Origin: Pseudomonadota bacterium
Lineage (GTDB): Bacteria; Pseudomonadota; Alphaproteobacteria; Rhizobiales; JAKPQE01
Assembly (NCBI GenBank): GCA_029572955.1
Contig: JAKPQE010000020.1
Location: forward strand, 1-64,000
Length of the DNA stretch: 64,000 nucleotides
Reading direction: 5' to 3'
Part shown: positions 7,841 through 15,916 of the stretch, in pieces
Numbering within the stretch: position 1 is the stretch's first letter
How the letters are laid out: each line of letters begins with the position of its first letter
Notes under the pieces: model-generated
Databases searched by the model: none
What the model saw: only the letters and a program-made list of their open reading frames with translations
Told to the model about the DNA's origin: nothing
Made by a program: the position numbers and the translations under genes

Positions 7841-8187
7841 ATGATGAAACCGGATTTCTGGCGGCGGCGCTGAAGGAACTGCTCGCCTCCACGGCGGTGA
7901 TCCTCGCCGCCTGGGGCGCGCTCGGCGGAGCGACCAACGCGCTGACCACGAAGATGCGGCTGCGCGACGCGCTGCGCCACATCCTGCTCGGCGGTCTGAT
8001 CGCAGCCGGGATGGGCAGCCTGTCGATGGCGATCATCACCCGTTGGCTCGGCCTGCCGCCCGAGGCGATCCCGGCCGGGGGCGCGGCTGGCTCGGCCGCC
8101 TATCTGGTCGGCGTCTTCGGTCCGGCCTTCATCGAGGTGCTGCTCGCCCGACTGCGCCACGCCGGGAAAGGCGATGGCGATGCATGA
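7837..8187 (+). CDS. Holin-like small membrane protein
   Basis: A 116-residue protein starting in an ATGA overlap with the DUF2460 gene. It has about three hydrophobic segments (residues 8-35, 48-72 and 80-105: ELLASTAVILAAWGALGGAT, HILLGGLIAAGMGSLSMAII, AAYLVGVFGPAFIEVLLARL) and a basic, charged C-terminus. That is a class I holin topology, and the lysozyme gene lies 120 bp downstream. Holins make the inner-membrane holes that release or activate endolysin at the end of the phage cycle. The function is inferred from topology and position. Confidence 0.6.
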   Translation: MNDETGFLAAALKELLASTAVILAAWGALGGATNALTTKMRLRDALRHILLGGLIAAGMGSLSMAIITRWLGLPPEAIPAGGAAGSAAYLVGVFGPAFIEVLLARLRHAGKGDGDA

Positions 8188-8311
8188 CCTTCTCCGCCTC
8201 GCGCGCTCCCTGCGCTGCGACCCGTCCGATCCCGGCCAGGCCTTCCGCCACCGACTGGGCGTCGGCATCGCCGTCGCCGCGCTGATCCTGATCCTCTCGC
8301 TTCTGGGGTGA
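8180..8311 (+). CDS. 43-aa single-pass membrane protein of the lysis block
   Basis: A very short gene. ATG 8180 has GGGAAAG nine bases upstream; ATG 8174 would add two residues. The product begins MHDLLRLARSLRCDPSDPGQ and ends in one hydrophobic helix (GVGIAVAALILILSLLG). It overlaps the holin-like gene at its start and the lysozyme GTG at its end. A small single-pass protein between holin and lysozyme could be an antiholin, a second holin or a spanin partner; the sequence does not decide. Close packing on both sides supports it being real. Confidence 0.5.
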   Translation: MHDLLRLARSLRCDPSDPGQAFRHRLGVGIAVAALILILSLLG

Positions 8312-8976
8312 CTTCCATGCAGATGACTGCCAAGAAAATGTCTGATCGCGGCCTTCTGGCCCTCGTCCGGCACGAAGGGATCGTGCCCGGACCCTATCTC
8401 GATGTGAAACAGGTGTGGACCTTCGGCATCGGCCACACGGTTGCCGCCGGGGCACCCGATCCCGCCACGATGCCGCGCGGCATGCCCGCCGATCTCGATG
8501 CCGCGATCCGCGAGGCGTTCCGGGTCTTCCAGGCCGACCTCGCGCGTTACGAGGCTGACGTTTTGCGCGCCGTGAAGGTGCCGCTCGAGCGGCACGAATT
8601 CGATGCGCTGGTCTCCTTCCATTACAACACAGGCGGCATCGCCAAGGCGGCGCTCACCCGGCACCTGAACGCGGGCGACCGGGCTGCTGCGGCAGCAGCC
8701 TTCATGGGCTGGCTCAAGCCTGCCGCGATCCGCCCGCGCCGCGAGGCCGAGCGCGACCTCTTCGCCAAGGGCCACTATCCGACCGGTACTATTCCGGTCT
8801 GGTCGGTCGACCGCGACGGCTGGGTCGATTTCTCGCGACCAATCCGGCGCCTGACCGAGGACGAGGCGCTGGCGCTGCTGCGTCCCGAAAGCGCGCCGGT
8901 GCCGACGCAAACCATTGTTGCCCCGTCTTGGTGGCGGAGGCTGTTGGACCATTTCAAAGGAAAGGCAACATCATGA
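8308..8976 (+). CDS. Phage endolysin, glycoside hydrolase family 24 lysozyme
   Basis: A 222-residue muramidase that cleaves the N-acetylmuramic acid-N-acetylglucosamine bond of peptidoglycan. The GH24 catalytic triad is visible with T4-like spacing: Glu23 in RHEGI, Asp32 in PYLDVKQVW and Thr38 in TFGIGHT. The family helix FDALVSFHYNTGGIAKAALT follows, then a C-terminal extension of about 60 residues (RDGWVDFSRPIRRLTEDEAL) ending in a basic amphipathic stretch. Starts are GTG 8308 (overlapping the previous stop) or ATG 8317. No signal peptide, so export depends on the holin. Confidence 0.9.
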   Translation: MTSMQMTAKKMSDRGLLALVRHEGIVPGPYLDVKQVWTFGIGHTVAAGAPDPATMPRGMPADLDAAIREAFRVFQADLARYEADVLRAVKVPLERHEFDALVSFHYNTGGIAKAALTRHLNAGDRAAAAAAFMGWLKPAAIRPRREAERDLFAKGHYPTGTIPVWSVDRDGWVDFSRPIRRLTEDEALALLRPESAPVPTQTIVAPSWWRRLLDHFKGKATS

Positions 8977-9182
8977 ACTGGAACCTCGCGCGTGGGCTGA
9001 TCTACCTTGCCTGTCTGGCGGCCTCTGGTCTGGCGATGGCCGGTCTGGCTGATTTCGATCTGGCGACCGGCACCTTCGACCTGAGGCCCTTCAATCTCTA
9101 TGCCCTGACCGGCGCTGGCGGTGGTGTGGTGTCGTCCGCGCTGGCCTCTCTGGCATTGCTTCGCGGCTGGGGGCGGAAGTGA
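8973..9182 (+). CDS. 69-aa two-helix membrane protein of the lysis block
   Basis: A small protein from ATG 8973, overlapping the lysozyme stop by four bases. It has two hydrophobic segments (LIYLACLAASGLAMAGLADF; LTGAGGGVVSSALASLALL) with a short polar loop and a basic end RGWGRK. I do not know a described function. It could be an antiholin or second holin. It ends in an overlap with the GTG start of the DUF2163 gene, so it belongs to the same transcript. Confidence 0.5.
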   Translation: MNWNLARGLIYLACLAASGLAMAGLADFDLATGTFDLRPFNLYALTGAGGGVVSSALASLALLRGWGRK

Positions 9183-10063
9183 AATCCCTTCCGCCCGCGC
9201 TGCAGACCCATCTCGACGAGGGCACGACCACACTCGCGTGGTGCTGGCGGATCGCCCGGGCCGATGGTGTCACCTTCGGCTTCACCGATCACGACCGGAC
9301 GCTCAGCTTCGACGGCACCGATTTCGAACCCGAGAGCGGGCTGACGGCCTCCGAGGTGCGCTCGGGTTCCGACCTGTCCGTCGATGCGCAGGACGCGGAA
9401 GGCGTGCTGACTTCGGACCGCATCACCGAGACCGACATCCTCGATGGCCGCTGGGACAACGCGGCGGTCGAGGTCTGGCGGGTGAACTGGGCCGACACGG
9501 GCCAACGTGTTCTAATGCGGCGCGGCGCCCTTGGGCAGATCAGGCGCGGGCGGCTGGCCTTCGTGGCCGAGGTCCGCTCGCTCGCCCATGTCCTCGGCCA
9601 GACTGTCGGGCGGACCTTCCAAGCGACCTGCGATGCCGCGCTCGGCGATGCGCGCTGCGGCGTCGATCTCGAGGACCCCGCCTTCAAGGGCGCGGGTGCT
9701 GTGGTTGATCTGCTGCGCGACCGCGCGTTCACCGCCTCCGGTCTCGGCGCCTTCGAGGTTGGCTGGTTCACATTCGGCACGCTGGACTGGACGAGCGGCG
9801 CGAATGCTGGGCGGCGCACCGAGGTGCTGGGCCATGACGTCACGGACGGCATCGCCGTGCTGACCCTGCTCGAGGCACCGGTGCGGGCCATAGCCGAGGA
9901 CGACAGCTTCACGATCCGCGCGGGCTGCGACAAGCGGATCGAGACCTGCGGCGCGAAGTTCGCCAACACCGCCAGTTTCCGGGGCTTTCCGCATATCCCC
10001 GGCCAGGATGCCGTCCTGCGCTATGCGACGAAGGACGGTGGCCATGATGGAGGCGTGCTGTGA
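9179..10063 (+). CDS. Tail hub/baseplate protein, DUF2163 (GTA gp13-like)
   Basis: A 294-residue protein from GTG 9179. It shows the DUF2163/TIGR02218 pattern: LPPALQTHLDEGTTTLAWCW, then FGFTDHDRTLSFDGTDFEPE, a central beta domain, and a cysteine-rich C-terminal region (GCDKRIETCGAKFANTASFR, GFPHIPGQDA) like the BR0599 domain. The homologue in the gene transfer agent of Rhodobacter (gp13) is a tail-hub component. The length is normal. It is followed with overlap by the NlpC/P60 gene, exactly the gp13-gp14 order. Confidence 0.87.
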   Translation: MKSLPPALQTHLDEGTTTLAWCWRIARADGVTFGFTDHDRTLSFDGTDFEPESGLTASEVRSGSDLSVDAQDAEGVLTSDRITETDILDGRWDNAAVEVWRVNWADTGQRVLMRRGALGQIRRGRLAFVAEVRSLAHVLGQTVGRTFQATCDAALGDARCGVDLEDPAFKGAGAVVDLLRDRAFTASGLGAFEVGWFTFGTLDWTSGANAGRRTEVLGHDVTDGIAVLTLLEAPVRAIAEDDSFTIRAGCDKRIETCGAKFANTASFRGFPHIPGQDAVLRYATKDGGHDGGVL

Positions 10064-10494
10064 AAACCGCTGATCCGGACAAGGTGATCGCGGCAGCGCG
10101 CGCGTGGCTCGACACGCCGTATCACGACCAGGCGAGCCTGCGCGGCGTCGGCTGCGACTGCCTCGGGCTGGCGCGCGGCGTCTGGCGCGAAGTCGTGGGC
10201 CCCGAGCCGTTTCCGATCCCGCCCTACAGCCGGGACTGGGGCGAGACCGGTCCTCGCGAGGTGCTGGCCGAAGGCGCGCGCCGCATGATGCCCGAGGTCG
10301 CCCCGGCAAATGCCGGTCCCGGCGCGCTGGTCCTCTTTCGGATGATGCCCTGCGCCATCGCCAAACATGTCGGGATCCTGACTGGCCCCGACACTTTCCT
10401 CCATGCCTACGAGCGACTCGGCGTGATCGAGGAACCGCTCACCCAAGCCTGGCGGCGGCGCATCGCCTTCGCCTTCCTGTTTCCGCAACGCTGA
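10060..10494 (+). CDS. NlpC/P60 family phage cell-wall peptidase (GTA gp14-like)
   Basis: A 144-residue cysteine peptidase of the TIGR02219 group, starting at GTG 10060. The catalytic Cys is in the GCDCLGLARGVW segment (Cys34), and the His in IAKHVGILTGPDTFLHAYER. These tail-tip enzymes cut peptide crosslinks in peptidoglycan to let the tail pass. It sits between the DUF2163 gene and the host-specificity gene, the canonical gp13-gp14-gp15 order. Length and motifs are intact, so the enzyme should be active if the gene is expressed. Confidence 0.88.
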   Translation: MKTADPDKVIAAARAWLDTPYHDQASLRGVGCDCLGLARGVWREVVGPEPFPIPPYSRDWGETGPREVLAEGARRMMPEVAPANAGPGALVLFRMMPCAIAKHVGILTGPDTFLHAYERLGVIEEPLTQAWRRRIAFAFLFPQR

Positions 10495-10503
10495 GGCCCC
10501 GAC

Positions 10504-11367
10504 ATGGCCACTCTCATTCTCGGCGCTGCCGGTGCTGCCATCGGCGGCTCGATCGGTGGCGCGATCCTCGGCGTCAGTGCCGCGACCATCGGCGGCTTCA
10601 TCGGCTCCACCATCGGCTCGGTCGTCGACAGCTGGATCGTGTCCTCGCTGGCGCCTGCCCAGAAGATCGAGGGTCAGCGGCTGGATTCCCTGCGGATCAC
10701 GTCCGCGACCGAATGGGCGATCATCCCCCGGCTCTACGGCCGGATGCGGATCGGCGGCAACATCATCTGGGCCACCGATTTCCGTGAAGAGACGAAGACC
10801 ACGACGCAGGGCGGCGGCAAGGGCGGTGGCGGCGGGAGGGTCCAGACGACCGAGTATCTCTACTATGCCAGCTTTGCGGTCGCGCTCTGCGAAGGCTCCG
10901 AAGCCGGTCCCGGAGGGACCATTCTCTCCGGTGGAGAGAATGGAGGCGGAGGAGGCCCGGCAGGGCGGGGAATCACCGGCATCGGCCGCATCTGGGCCGA
11001 CGGCAAGCCGCTCGACATGACCGGCATCACCTGGCGCTGGTATCCGGGGAACGAGGCGCAAGCAGCCGACCCGTTCATCGCCGCCAAGATGGGGGCGGCC
11101 AATACGCCTGCCTATCGCGGTACGGCCTATGTCGTCTTCGAGGAACTGCCGCTCTCGACCTACGGCAACCGCCTGCCGCAGCTCAGCTTCGAGGTGTTCC
11201 GGCCGCTTGCGGATCCCGACACCGCCGAGGGGCTGGTCAAGGCGGTGACAATGATCCCCGCCTCAGGCGAGTTCACCTATGCGACCGAACCATCGGCACG
11301 GCGACGGGCACGGCGACCTACGGAATGGGCACCGGGGCGACGACCACCGGCCTCACCAAGACCGTGA
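10504..11367 (+). pseudogene. Truncated host-specificity/tail-tip protein (J/GTA gp15-like), N-terminal part only
   Basis: The first 259 or so residues are a clear J-like N-terminus: MATLILGAAGAAIGGSIGG, then EWAIIPRLYGRMRIGGNIIW, a glycine-rich loop, KPLDMTGITWRWYPGNEAQA, ELPLSTYGNRLPQLSFEVFR and finally EFTYATE. Intact homologues run to well over 1000 residues with a TIM-barrel domain. Here the sequence switches after about 11284 to a different gene read in another frame, adding some 28 missense residues before a stop. A large deletion has removed the rest of this gene and the start of the next. The tail tip of this prophage is therefore probably non-functional. Confidence 0.85.
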
Positions 11368-12638
11368 ACCTTGGCACCGGCGGCGCATCGGGGTCGAACA
11401 CGGTCGTCAACATCGGCCCCGCGACCTCCGGCGCGAATGGCACGACGGTGGTCAACACGCCGACCGTCACCTTCGCCAATGCCGTCACGCAGGTTGGCAT
11501 GCCCCAGGCGAACCTCATCGCACAACTGCTGGGCCTCGGCGGGGCGACGTCCGACAGCTACAACCGGCTCTCGGTCAACACGCCTGCTGTGCTGTTGAAC
11601 AACGCTGGCGCGGGCATCGAGGCCACTGTGAACAAGGCCGCCGCCGGGAATGACGCCGCTTTCGCCTTCAAGACTGGGTTTTCGGCACGGGCGCTGATCG
11701 GGTTGCTCGGCAACGACGACTTCAGCTTCAAGGTCAGCCCGGACGGGTCGGCCTTCTTCGACGCGATGCGCATCGACCGAACCAGCGGCCAGGTGGAACT
11801 GCCGCAGCCGACGGTCCTGCCCGGCCTCAGCGCTGCACCGTCCCCTCCGCCCGCTGGCAAGGCCGCCGTCTACGCACGCAACCGCGCAGGCGCACCGTGG
11901 ATCGACGTCATGCGCCCCTCCGGCAGGGACTTCCCGCTCCAGCCCCACTTCGGGGTGAACCGCATCGCGACCTGGTCTCCTTCCGCCACGACGACGATCA
12001 CCACCGAAGGCATGCCGATCACCTCGGTCGGGACGGTGTCGCACCCGACGCTGGCTGCGACGAACCTCGCCACATCGATGCGGCGCTGGCGCCTGACCTC
12101 TGCGGCCGTCGTGGACTCAGTGGCTGACCAGCGCTCTGCAGGCTGGGCTTGCTGGCGCGGGAATGCGGCGGGCCTCGGCGGCTGGACATTCGTCACGCGG
12201 ATTTCGCTGACCACCTTGCAAGCCACAGGGATGGCGTTCTTTGGCCTCTACGGATCGACGGGCGCACTGGCCACCACCCTTACGCTGGCTGCAGCCATCA
12301 ACTGCGTCGGGATCGGCTTCCAGCGAGGGACGCACACCCGCTGGCAGCTGGTGACGAATGACGGAACTGGCGCGCCCACCCTGACCGACATGGGGGCGAG
12401 TTTCGCCATCGCCACGGGCGGAGTGCTGACCCTGTTAATCGCCGCCCCGCCGAACGGAAGCTCTGTCTGGGTGCGCGTCGTCGACGAGGTCTCCGGCGCG
12501 ATCTTCGAGCAGGAGAGAACCACTGACCTGCCCGCCGCAACGCAGTTCCTGTCGCCGCGCCTCCTCCTGAATACCGGCGCGACGGCCGCGGCCGTCGCCT
12601 GCGACTGCGCCGGGGTCTACCTCGAAACGGACTTTTGA
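11292..12638 (+). pseudogene. C-terminal remainder of a tail-fibre gene (DUF2793-like)
   Basis: From about 11292 the frame reads IGTATGTATYGMGTGATTTG, and then a tail-fibre-like sequence (NRLSVNTPAVLLNNAGAGIE, FSARALIGLLGNDDFSFKVS, FDAMRIDRTSGQVELPQP), the pattern seen at the C-terminal half of DUF2793 tail fibres. A C-terminal receptor-binding-like beta domain follows and ends AGVYLETDF. There is no proper start: the first ATG (11325) lies inside a repeat-like stretch with no ribosome-binding site. It is fused out of frame to the truncated J-like gene. Translation from 11325 would give 437 residues, but a functional fibre is unlikely. Confidence 0.75.
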
Positions 12639-12729
12639 CCAAGCGCGGCAATTGAACACTTGTCTTAGGGAATGGCGGAAACATCTCAAATCTGTAGATT
12701 GCCCCGAACGAACCACAGAGGCCGACGCC

Positions 12730-13095
12730 ATGCCCAATCTTCACCCCCCGTTCTTTCTACGCCTCTATTTCAGCGATGCCGAGATGATGGGGCCCGGTAA
12801 GGCGGCGCTGCTGGAGGGGATCGCGCGGACGGGCTCGATCTCGGCCGCCGGGCGCGAATTGGGGATGAGCTACAAGCGCGCCTGGATGCTGGTCGAGGCG
12901 ATGAACGCGATGTTTGCCGAGCCGCTTGTGACCAGAGTGCGCGGAGGGCCGGGCGGCGGCGGGGCCAGCCTGACCCCGGCGGGAGACCGCGTCCTGGCCC
13001 TGTTCCGCGAGATCGAGACCGCCTCGATCGCAGCAAACGCAGGGCGGATCGCGGCGCTCAAGGCCATGCTCACGGACATGTCTGGCGGAAAATAA
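12730..13095 (+). CDS. One-domain ModE-like molybdate-responsive regulator
   Basis: A 121-residue protein from ATG 12730. It is the winged helix-turn-helix domain of ModE alone: GPGKAALLEGIARTGSISAA, then GRELGMSYKRAWMLVEAMN, a GGPGGGGASLTPAGDRVL wing, and a C-terminal helix. The C-terminal di-Mop molybdate-binding domain of full ModE is absent. Such short forms are common in alphaproteobacteria; they either sense the metal otherwise or act with a separate Mop protein, one of which is encoded at 15707. It lies 59 bp upstream of modA, with a palindrome in the gap. Repression of the island when molybdate is plentiful is inferred. Confidence 0.8.
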   Translation: MPNLHPPFFLRLYFSDAEMMGPGKAALLEGIARTGSISAAGRELGMSYKRAWMLVEAMNAMFAEPLVTRVRGGPGGGGASLTPAGDRVLALFREIETASIAANAGRIAALKAMLTDMSGGK

Positions 13096-13115
13096 CGGTT
13101 GCGGGGGCCTTGCAA

Positions 13116-13130
13116 TCGGATATTTTCCGA
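13116..13130. promoter_or_regulatory. Palindrome upstream of modA, candidate ModE-type operator
   Basis: A 15-bp inverted repeat TCGGA-TATTT-TCCGA lies in the 59-bp gap between the ModE-like gene and modA, about 25 bp before the modA start. It is AT-rich at the centre, as Mo-boxes are, but it does not match the classical long Mo-box closely. The position would let it block modA expression. Assignment to this regulator is inference. Confidence 0.4.
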
Positions 13131-13154
13131 CAAACACAACCGATGGAGCCCGCC

Positions 13155-13907
13155 ATGCGCCGCCTGATTCTCGCCCTTCCGCTTGCCCTTGCCGCGCTGC
13201 CTGCCGGTGCCGAGGAGGTCGTCGTCTTCGCCGCCGCCTCGCTGAAGACTGCGCTCGACCCGATCGCGGCGCAATTCCAGACCGAGACCGGCAACAAGGT
13301 CACGATCAGCTATGCCGGCTCGAATGCGCTGGCCAAGCAGATCATCGAAGGCGCGCCCGCCGACGTCTTCATCTCGGCTTCGAAGCAGTGGATGGATGAG
13401 GTCGAGAAGGCCGGTGAGGTGGTGGCCGGCACGCGCGGCGACCTGCTCGGCAACACGCTGGTGCTGGTCGCTCATGATTCCGCCGCCCCACAACTCGAGC
13501 TGACCAAGGACACCGACCTGGCCGCGCTGCTGGCGGGTGGCAAGCTGTCGATGGCGCTGGTAGATTCGGTGCCCGCCGGCCAATATGGTAAGGAGGCCCT
13601 GACCGCGCTTGGCCTGTGGGACAAGGTTCAGGGTTCGGTCGCGCAGGCCGACAACGTGCGGGCCGCGCTGGCGCTGGTCTCTACCGGCGAGGCCCCCTTT
13701 GGCATCGTCTACGCCACCGACGCGGCCGCCGATCCGGCGGTGCATGTCGTCGGCACCTTCCCGGCTGACAGCCACAAGCCGATCACCTATCCCGCCGCGC
13801 TGCTGAAGACCGCCGCGGACCCCGCCGATACCGCCTTTTTCGAGGCGCTGTCCGGTGACGCCGCCGACAAGGTCTTTGCCGATCAAGGCTTTGCGATCCT
13901 GAACTGA
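13155..13907 (+). CDS. modA: Molybdate ABC transporter, periplasmic binding protein ModA
   Basis: A 250-residue binding protein with a signal peptide (MRRLILALPLALAALPAGA) and mature start EEVVVFAAASLKTALDPIAA. The ModA motifs are present: AAASL for oxyanion binding, YAGSNALAKQIIEGAPADVF, and DSVPAGQYGKEALTALGLWD. I chose ATG 13155 because it starts the signal peptide and has TGGAG seven bases upstream; ATGs at 13143 and 13110 would give an odd extension. It captures molybdate, and often tungstate, in the periplasm and passes it to ModB. modB follows 7 bp later. Confidence 0.92.
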   Translation: MRRLILALPLALAALPAGAEEVVVFAAASLKTALDPIAAQFQTETGNKVTISYAGSNALAKQIIEGAPADVFISASKQWMDEVEKAGEVVAGTRGDLLGNTLVLVAHDSAAPQLELTKDTDLAALLAGGKLSMALVDSVPAGQYGKEALTALGLWDKVQGSVAQADNVRAALALVSTGEAPFGIVYATDAAADPAVHVVGTFPADSHKPITYPAALLKTAADPADTAFFEALSGDAADKVFADQGFAILN

Positions 13908-13914
13908 GGCCGGA

Positions 13915-14613
13915 ATGACAGACTGGCTTGGCCCCGCCGAATGGGACGCGCTGCGCCTGTCGCTGCGCGTCTCTGCCGTGGCGACGCTGGCCAGCCTGCC
14001 GCTGGCGCTTCTGGTGGCGCATGCCTTGGCGCGCTGGCGGTTTCCGGGGCACGGGCTCTTGAACGGGCTGGTGCATCTGCCGCTGGTGCTGCCGCCGGTG
14101 GTCACGGGCTACCTCTTGCTGCTGACCTTCGGGCGGCGCGGCTGGGTGGGGCAGACGCTGGATGAGTGGTTCAGCCTCGTCTTTGCCTTTCGCTGGACCG
14201 GCGCCGCGCTGGCCGCCGCGGTGATGGCCTTTCCGCTGATGGTGCGCGCCATCCGCCTGTCGGTCGAGGCGGTCGATCCCAGGCTCGAGGCCGCAGCCGG
14301 CAGCCTCGGCGCCTCGCGCCCATGGGTCTGGCTGACCATCACCCTGCCGCTGATCGCGCCGGGGGTGATCGCAGGGGCGGTGCTGGCCTTTGCCAAGGCC
14401 ATGGGCGAGTTCGGCGCCACCATCACATTCGTGTCGAACATTCCGGGCCAGACGCAGACCCTACCCTCGGCGATCTACAGCTTTCTGCAGGTGCCGGGGG
14501 GCGAGACGCAGGCGGGCCGGCTGGTGCTGGTTTCGGTCGCGGTGGCGATGACGGCGCTGGTGCTGTCGGAATGGCTCGCCCGCCGGGCGGCACGCAGGGT
14601 GGCCGGACGATGA
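13915..14613 (+). CDS. modB: Molybdate ABC transporter permease ModB
   Basis: A 232-residue inner-membrane permease with about five helices. The EAA loop that contacts ModC is visible (LEAAAGSLGASRPWVWLTI), and the C-terminal KAMGEFGATITFVSNIPGQT segment is typical of ModB. Length is normal. It forms the membrane channel of the ModABC complex. The ATG lies 7 bp after modA, and the stop overlaps the modC start as ATGA, so the three genes are translated as a unit. Confidence 0.93.
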   Translation: MTDWLGPAEWDALRLSLRVSAVATLASLPLALLVAHALARWRFPGHGLLNGLVHLPLVLPPVVTGYLLLLTFGRRGWVGQTLDEWFSLVFAFRWTGAALAAAVMAFPLMVRAIRLSVEAVDPRLEAAAGSLGASRPWVWLTITLPLIAPGVIAGAVLAFAKAMGEFGATITFVSNIPGQTQTLPSAIYSFLQVPGGETQAGRLVLVSVAVAMTALVLSEWLARRAARRVAGR

Positions 14614-15710
14614 GCGTCTCGGTCGCCCTGCGCCACGACTTCGGCAGCTTTTCTGCCGATCTGGCCTTCGAGGCGCAGCCGGGCGTAACGGTGCTGTTCG
14701 GTCCCTCCGGGTCGGGCAAGTCCACGGTGCTGAACGCGGTGGCCGGGCTGCTGCGCCCGGGCGAGGCCCGCATCGCGGTGGGCGACACCGTGCTGACCGA
14801 CACCGCACGGGGCATCTTCGTGGCCCCCCACCGCCGCCGCCTGGGCATCATCTTTCAGGATGGCCGGTTGTTCCCGCATCTCAGCGTTCGGCAGAACCTG
14901 CGCTATGGCCGCTGGTTCGCCCCGCAGGGGACGCGCGCGCCCGAGGCCGCCATTATCGAGATGCTGGGCATCGGCGCGCTGCTCGACCGCGCCCCGGCGA
15001 CGCTGTCGGGGGGCGAGCGCCAGCGCGTGGCCATCGGCCGGGCGCTGTTGTCGGGCCCCCGCCTGATCCTGGCCGACGAGCCGCTGTCGGCCCTCGACGA
15101 GGACCGCAAGGCCGAGATCCTGCCCTATCTGGAGCGGCTGCGCGACGAATTGCGGGTGCCGATGCTCTATGTCAGCCACGCCCCGGCCGAGGTCGCCCGC
15201 ATCGCGACCACCGTGGTGCGGCTGGAACGAGGCCGCGTCGCGGGGATCGGCCCGGCCGCCGAGATGCTGGCCGACCCCGCGACCGCAGGGCCGGGCCGCG
15301 AGGCCGGCGCGGTCATTGTCGCGCGCATCGTCGCCCATCACCCCGACGGCGTGACCGAGCTTTCGGCCAGCGGCCTGCCGCTCTTCCTGCCGACGCTCAC
15401 CGCGATGCCGGGCGCCCGGCTGCGGCTGCGAATCGCGGCGGCCGATGTGATGCTGGCCCGCGGACGGCCCGAGGGGATCTCGGCGCTGAACCTTCTTCCT
15501 GGCACCGTCGAGACGCTGCGCGAGACCGGCGACGTGGTCCTCGTGCGCCTTGCCACCACGGCCGGGCCGATCCTGTCGCGCGTCACGCGCCGCTCGGTCC
15601 GTCAGCTTGGCATCGCCCCGGGCGCCGCGCTGACCGCGATCGTCAAATCCCTGTCCCACGCCCCCGAGGACGTGGGCACACCCACCCCCGAAAAGGAGAC
15701 GAAACCATGA
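14610..15710 (+). CDS. modC: Molybdate ABC transporter ATPase ModC
   Basis: A 366-residue ATPase starting at ATG 14610, overlapping modB. Walker A is GPSGSGKST (residues 31-39). The signature LSGGERQRVAIGRA and Walker B LILADEPLSALD follow, with the switch His in YVSHAPAEVARI. From about residue 290 it carries a C-terminal Mop-like domain (ISALNLLPGTVETLRETGDV) that can bind molybdate and inhibit transport. It powers uptake through ModB. The last bases overlap the start of the separate Mop gene. Confidence 0.93.
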   Translation: MSVSVALRHDFGSFSADLAFEAQPGVTVLFGPSGSGKSTVLNAVAGLLRPGEARIAVGDTVLTDTARGIFVAPHRRRLGIIFQDGRLFPHLSVRQNLRYGRWFAPQGTRAPEAAIIEMLGIGALLDRAPATLSGGERQRVAIGRALLSGPRLILADEPLSALDEDRKAEILPYLERLRDELRVPMLYVSHAPAEVARIATTVVRLERGRVAGIGPAAEMLADPATAGPGREAGAVIVARIVAHHPDGVTELSASGLPLFLPTLTAMPGARLRLRIAAADVMLARGRPEGISALNLLPGTVETLRETGDVVLVRLATTAGPILSRVTRRSVRQLGIAPGAALTAIVKSLSHAPEDVGTPTPEKETKP

Positions 15711-15913
15711 AACTCAGCGCCCGCAACCGCATCCGGGGCACGGTCGAGGCCATCACCCGCGGCGCCGTGACCAGCCATGTCGTGATCGACATCGGCGGGG
15801 CCAAGATCACCTCGTCGATCACCAACGAGGCCGTCGACGATCTGGCACTGGCCAAGGGCGATACGGTCTATGCCGTCGTCAAGGCCAGCGACGTCATGGT
15901 CGGCAAGGATTGA
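15707..15913 (+). CDS. mop: Molbindin (single Mop domain protein)
   Basis: A 68-residue protein that is one Mop domain: MKLSARNRIRGTVEAITRGA, then VTSHVVIDIGGAKITSSITN, and DTVYAVVKASDVMVGKD. Molbindins form hexamers that bind molybdate in the cytoplasm for storage and homeostasis. It overlaps the modC stop, so its synthesis is coupled to the transporter. Because the regulator at 12730 lacks its own Mop domains, this protein might also supply molybdate sensing; that is speculation. Confidence 0.9.
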   Translation: MKLSARNRIRGTVEAITRGAVTSHVVIDIGGAKITSSITNEAVDDLALAKGDTVYAVVKASDVMVGKD

Positions 15914-15916
15914 TCC

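Noticed and set aside
10504-12638. A simple sequencing frameshift between J and the tail fibre
   Set aside because: Shifting the frame does not restore one gene: most of the J body and the fibre's N-terminus are absent, so a deletion is needed.
1-12640. An intact inducible prophage or a functional gene transfer agent
   Set aside because: The tail-tip gene is truncated, no integrase is visible in the window, and lysozyme and holin sit between gp12- and gp13-like genes, unlike the GTA.
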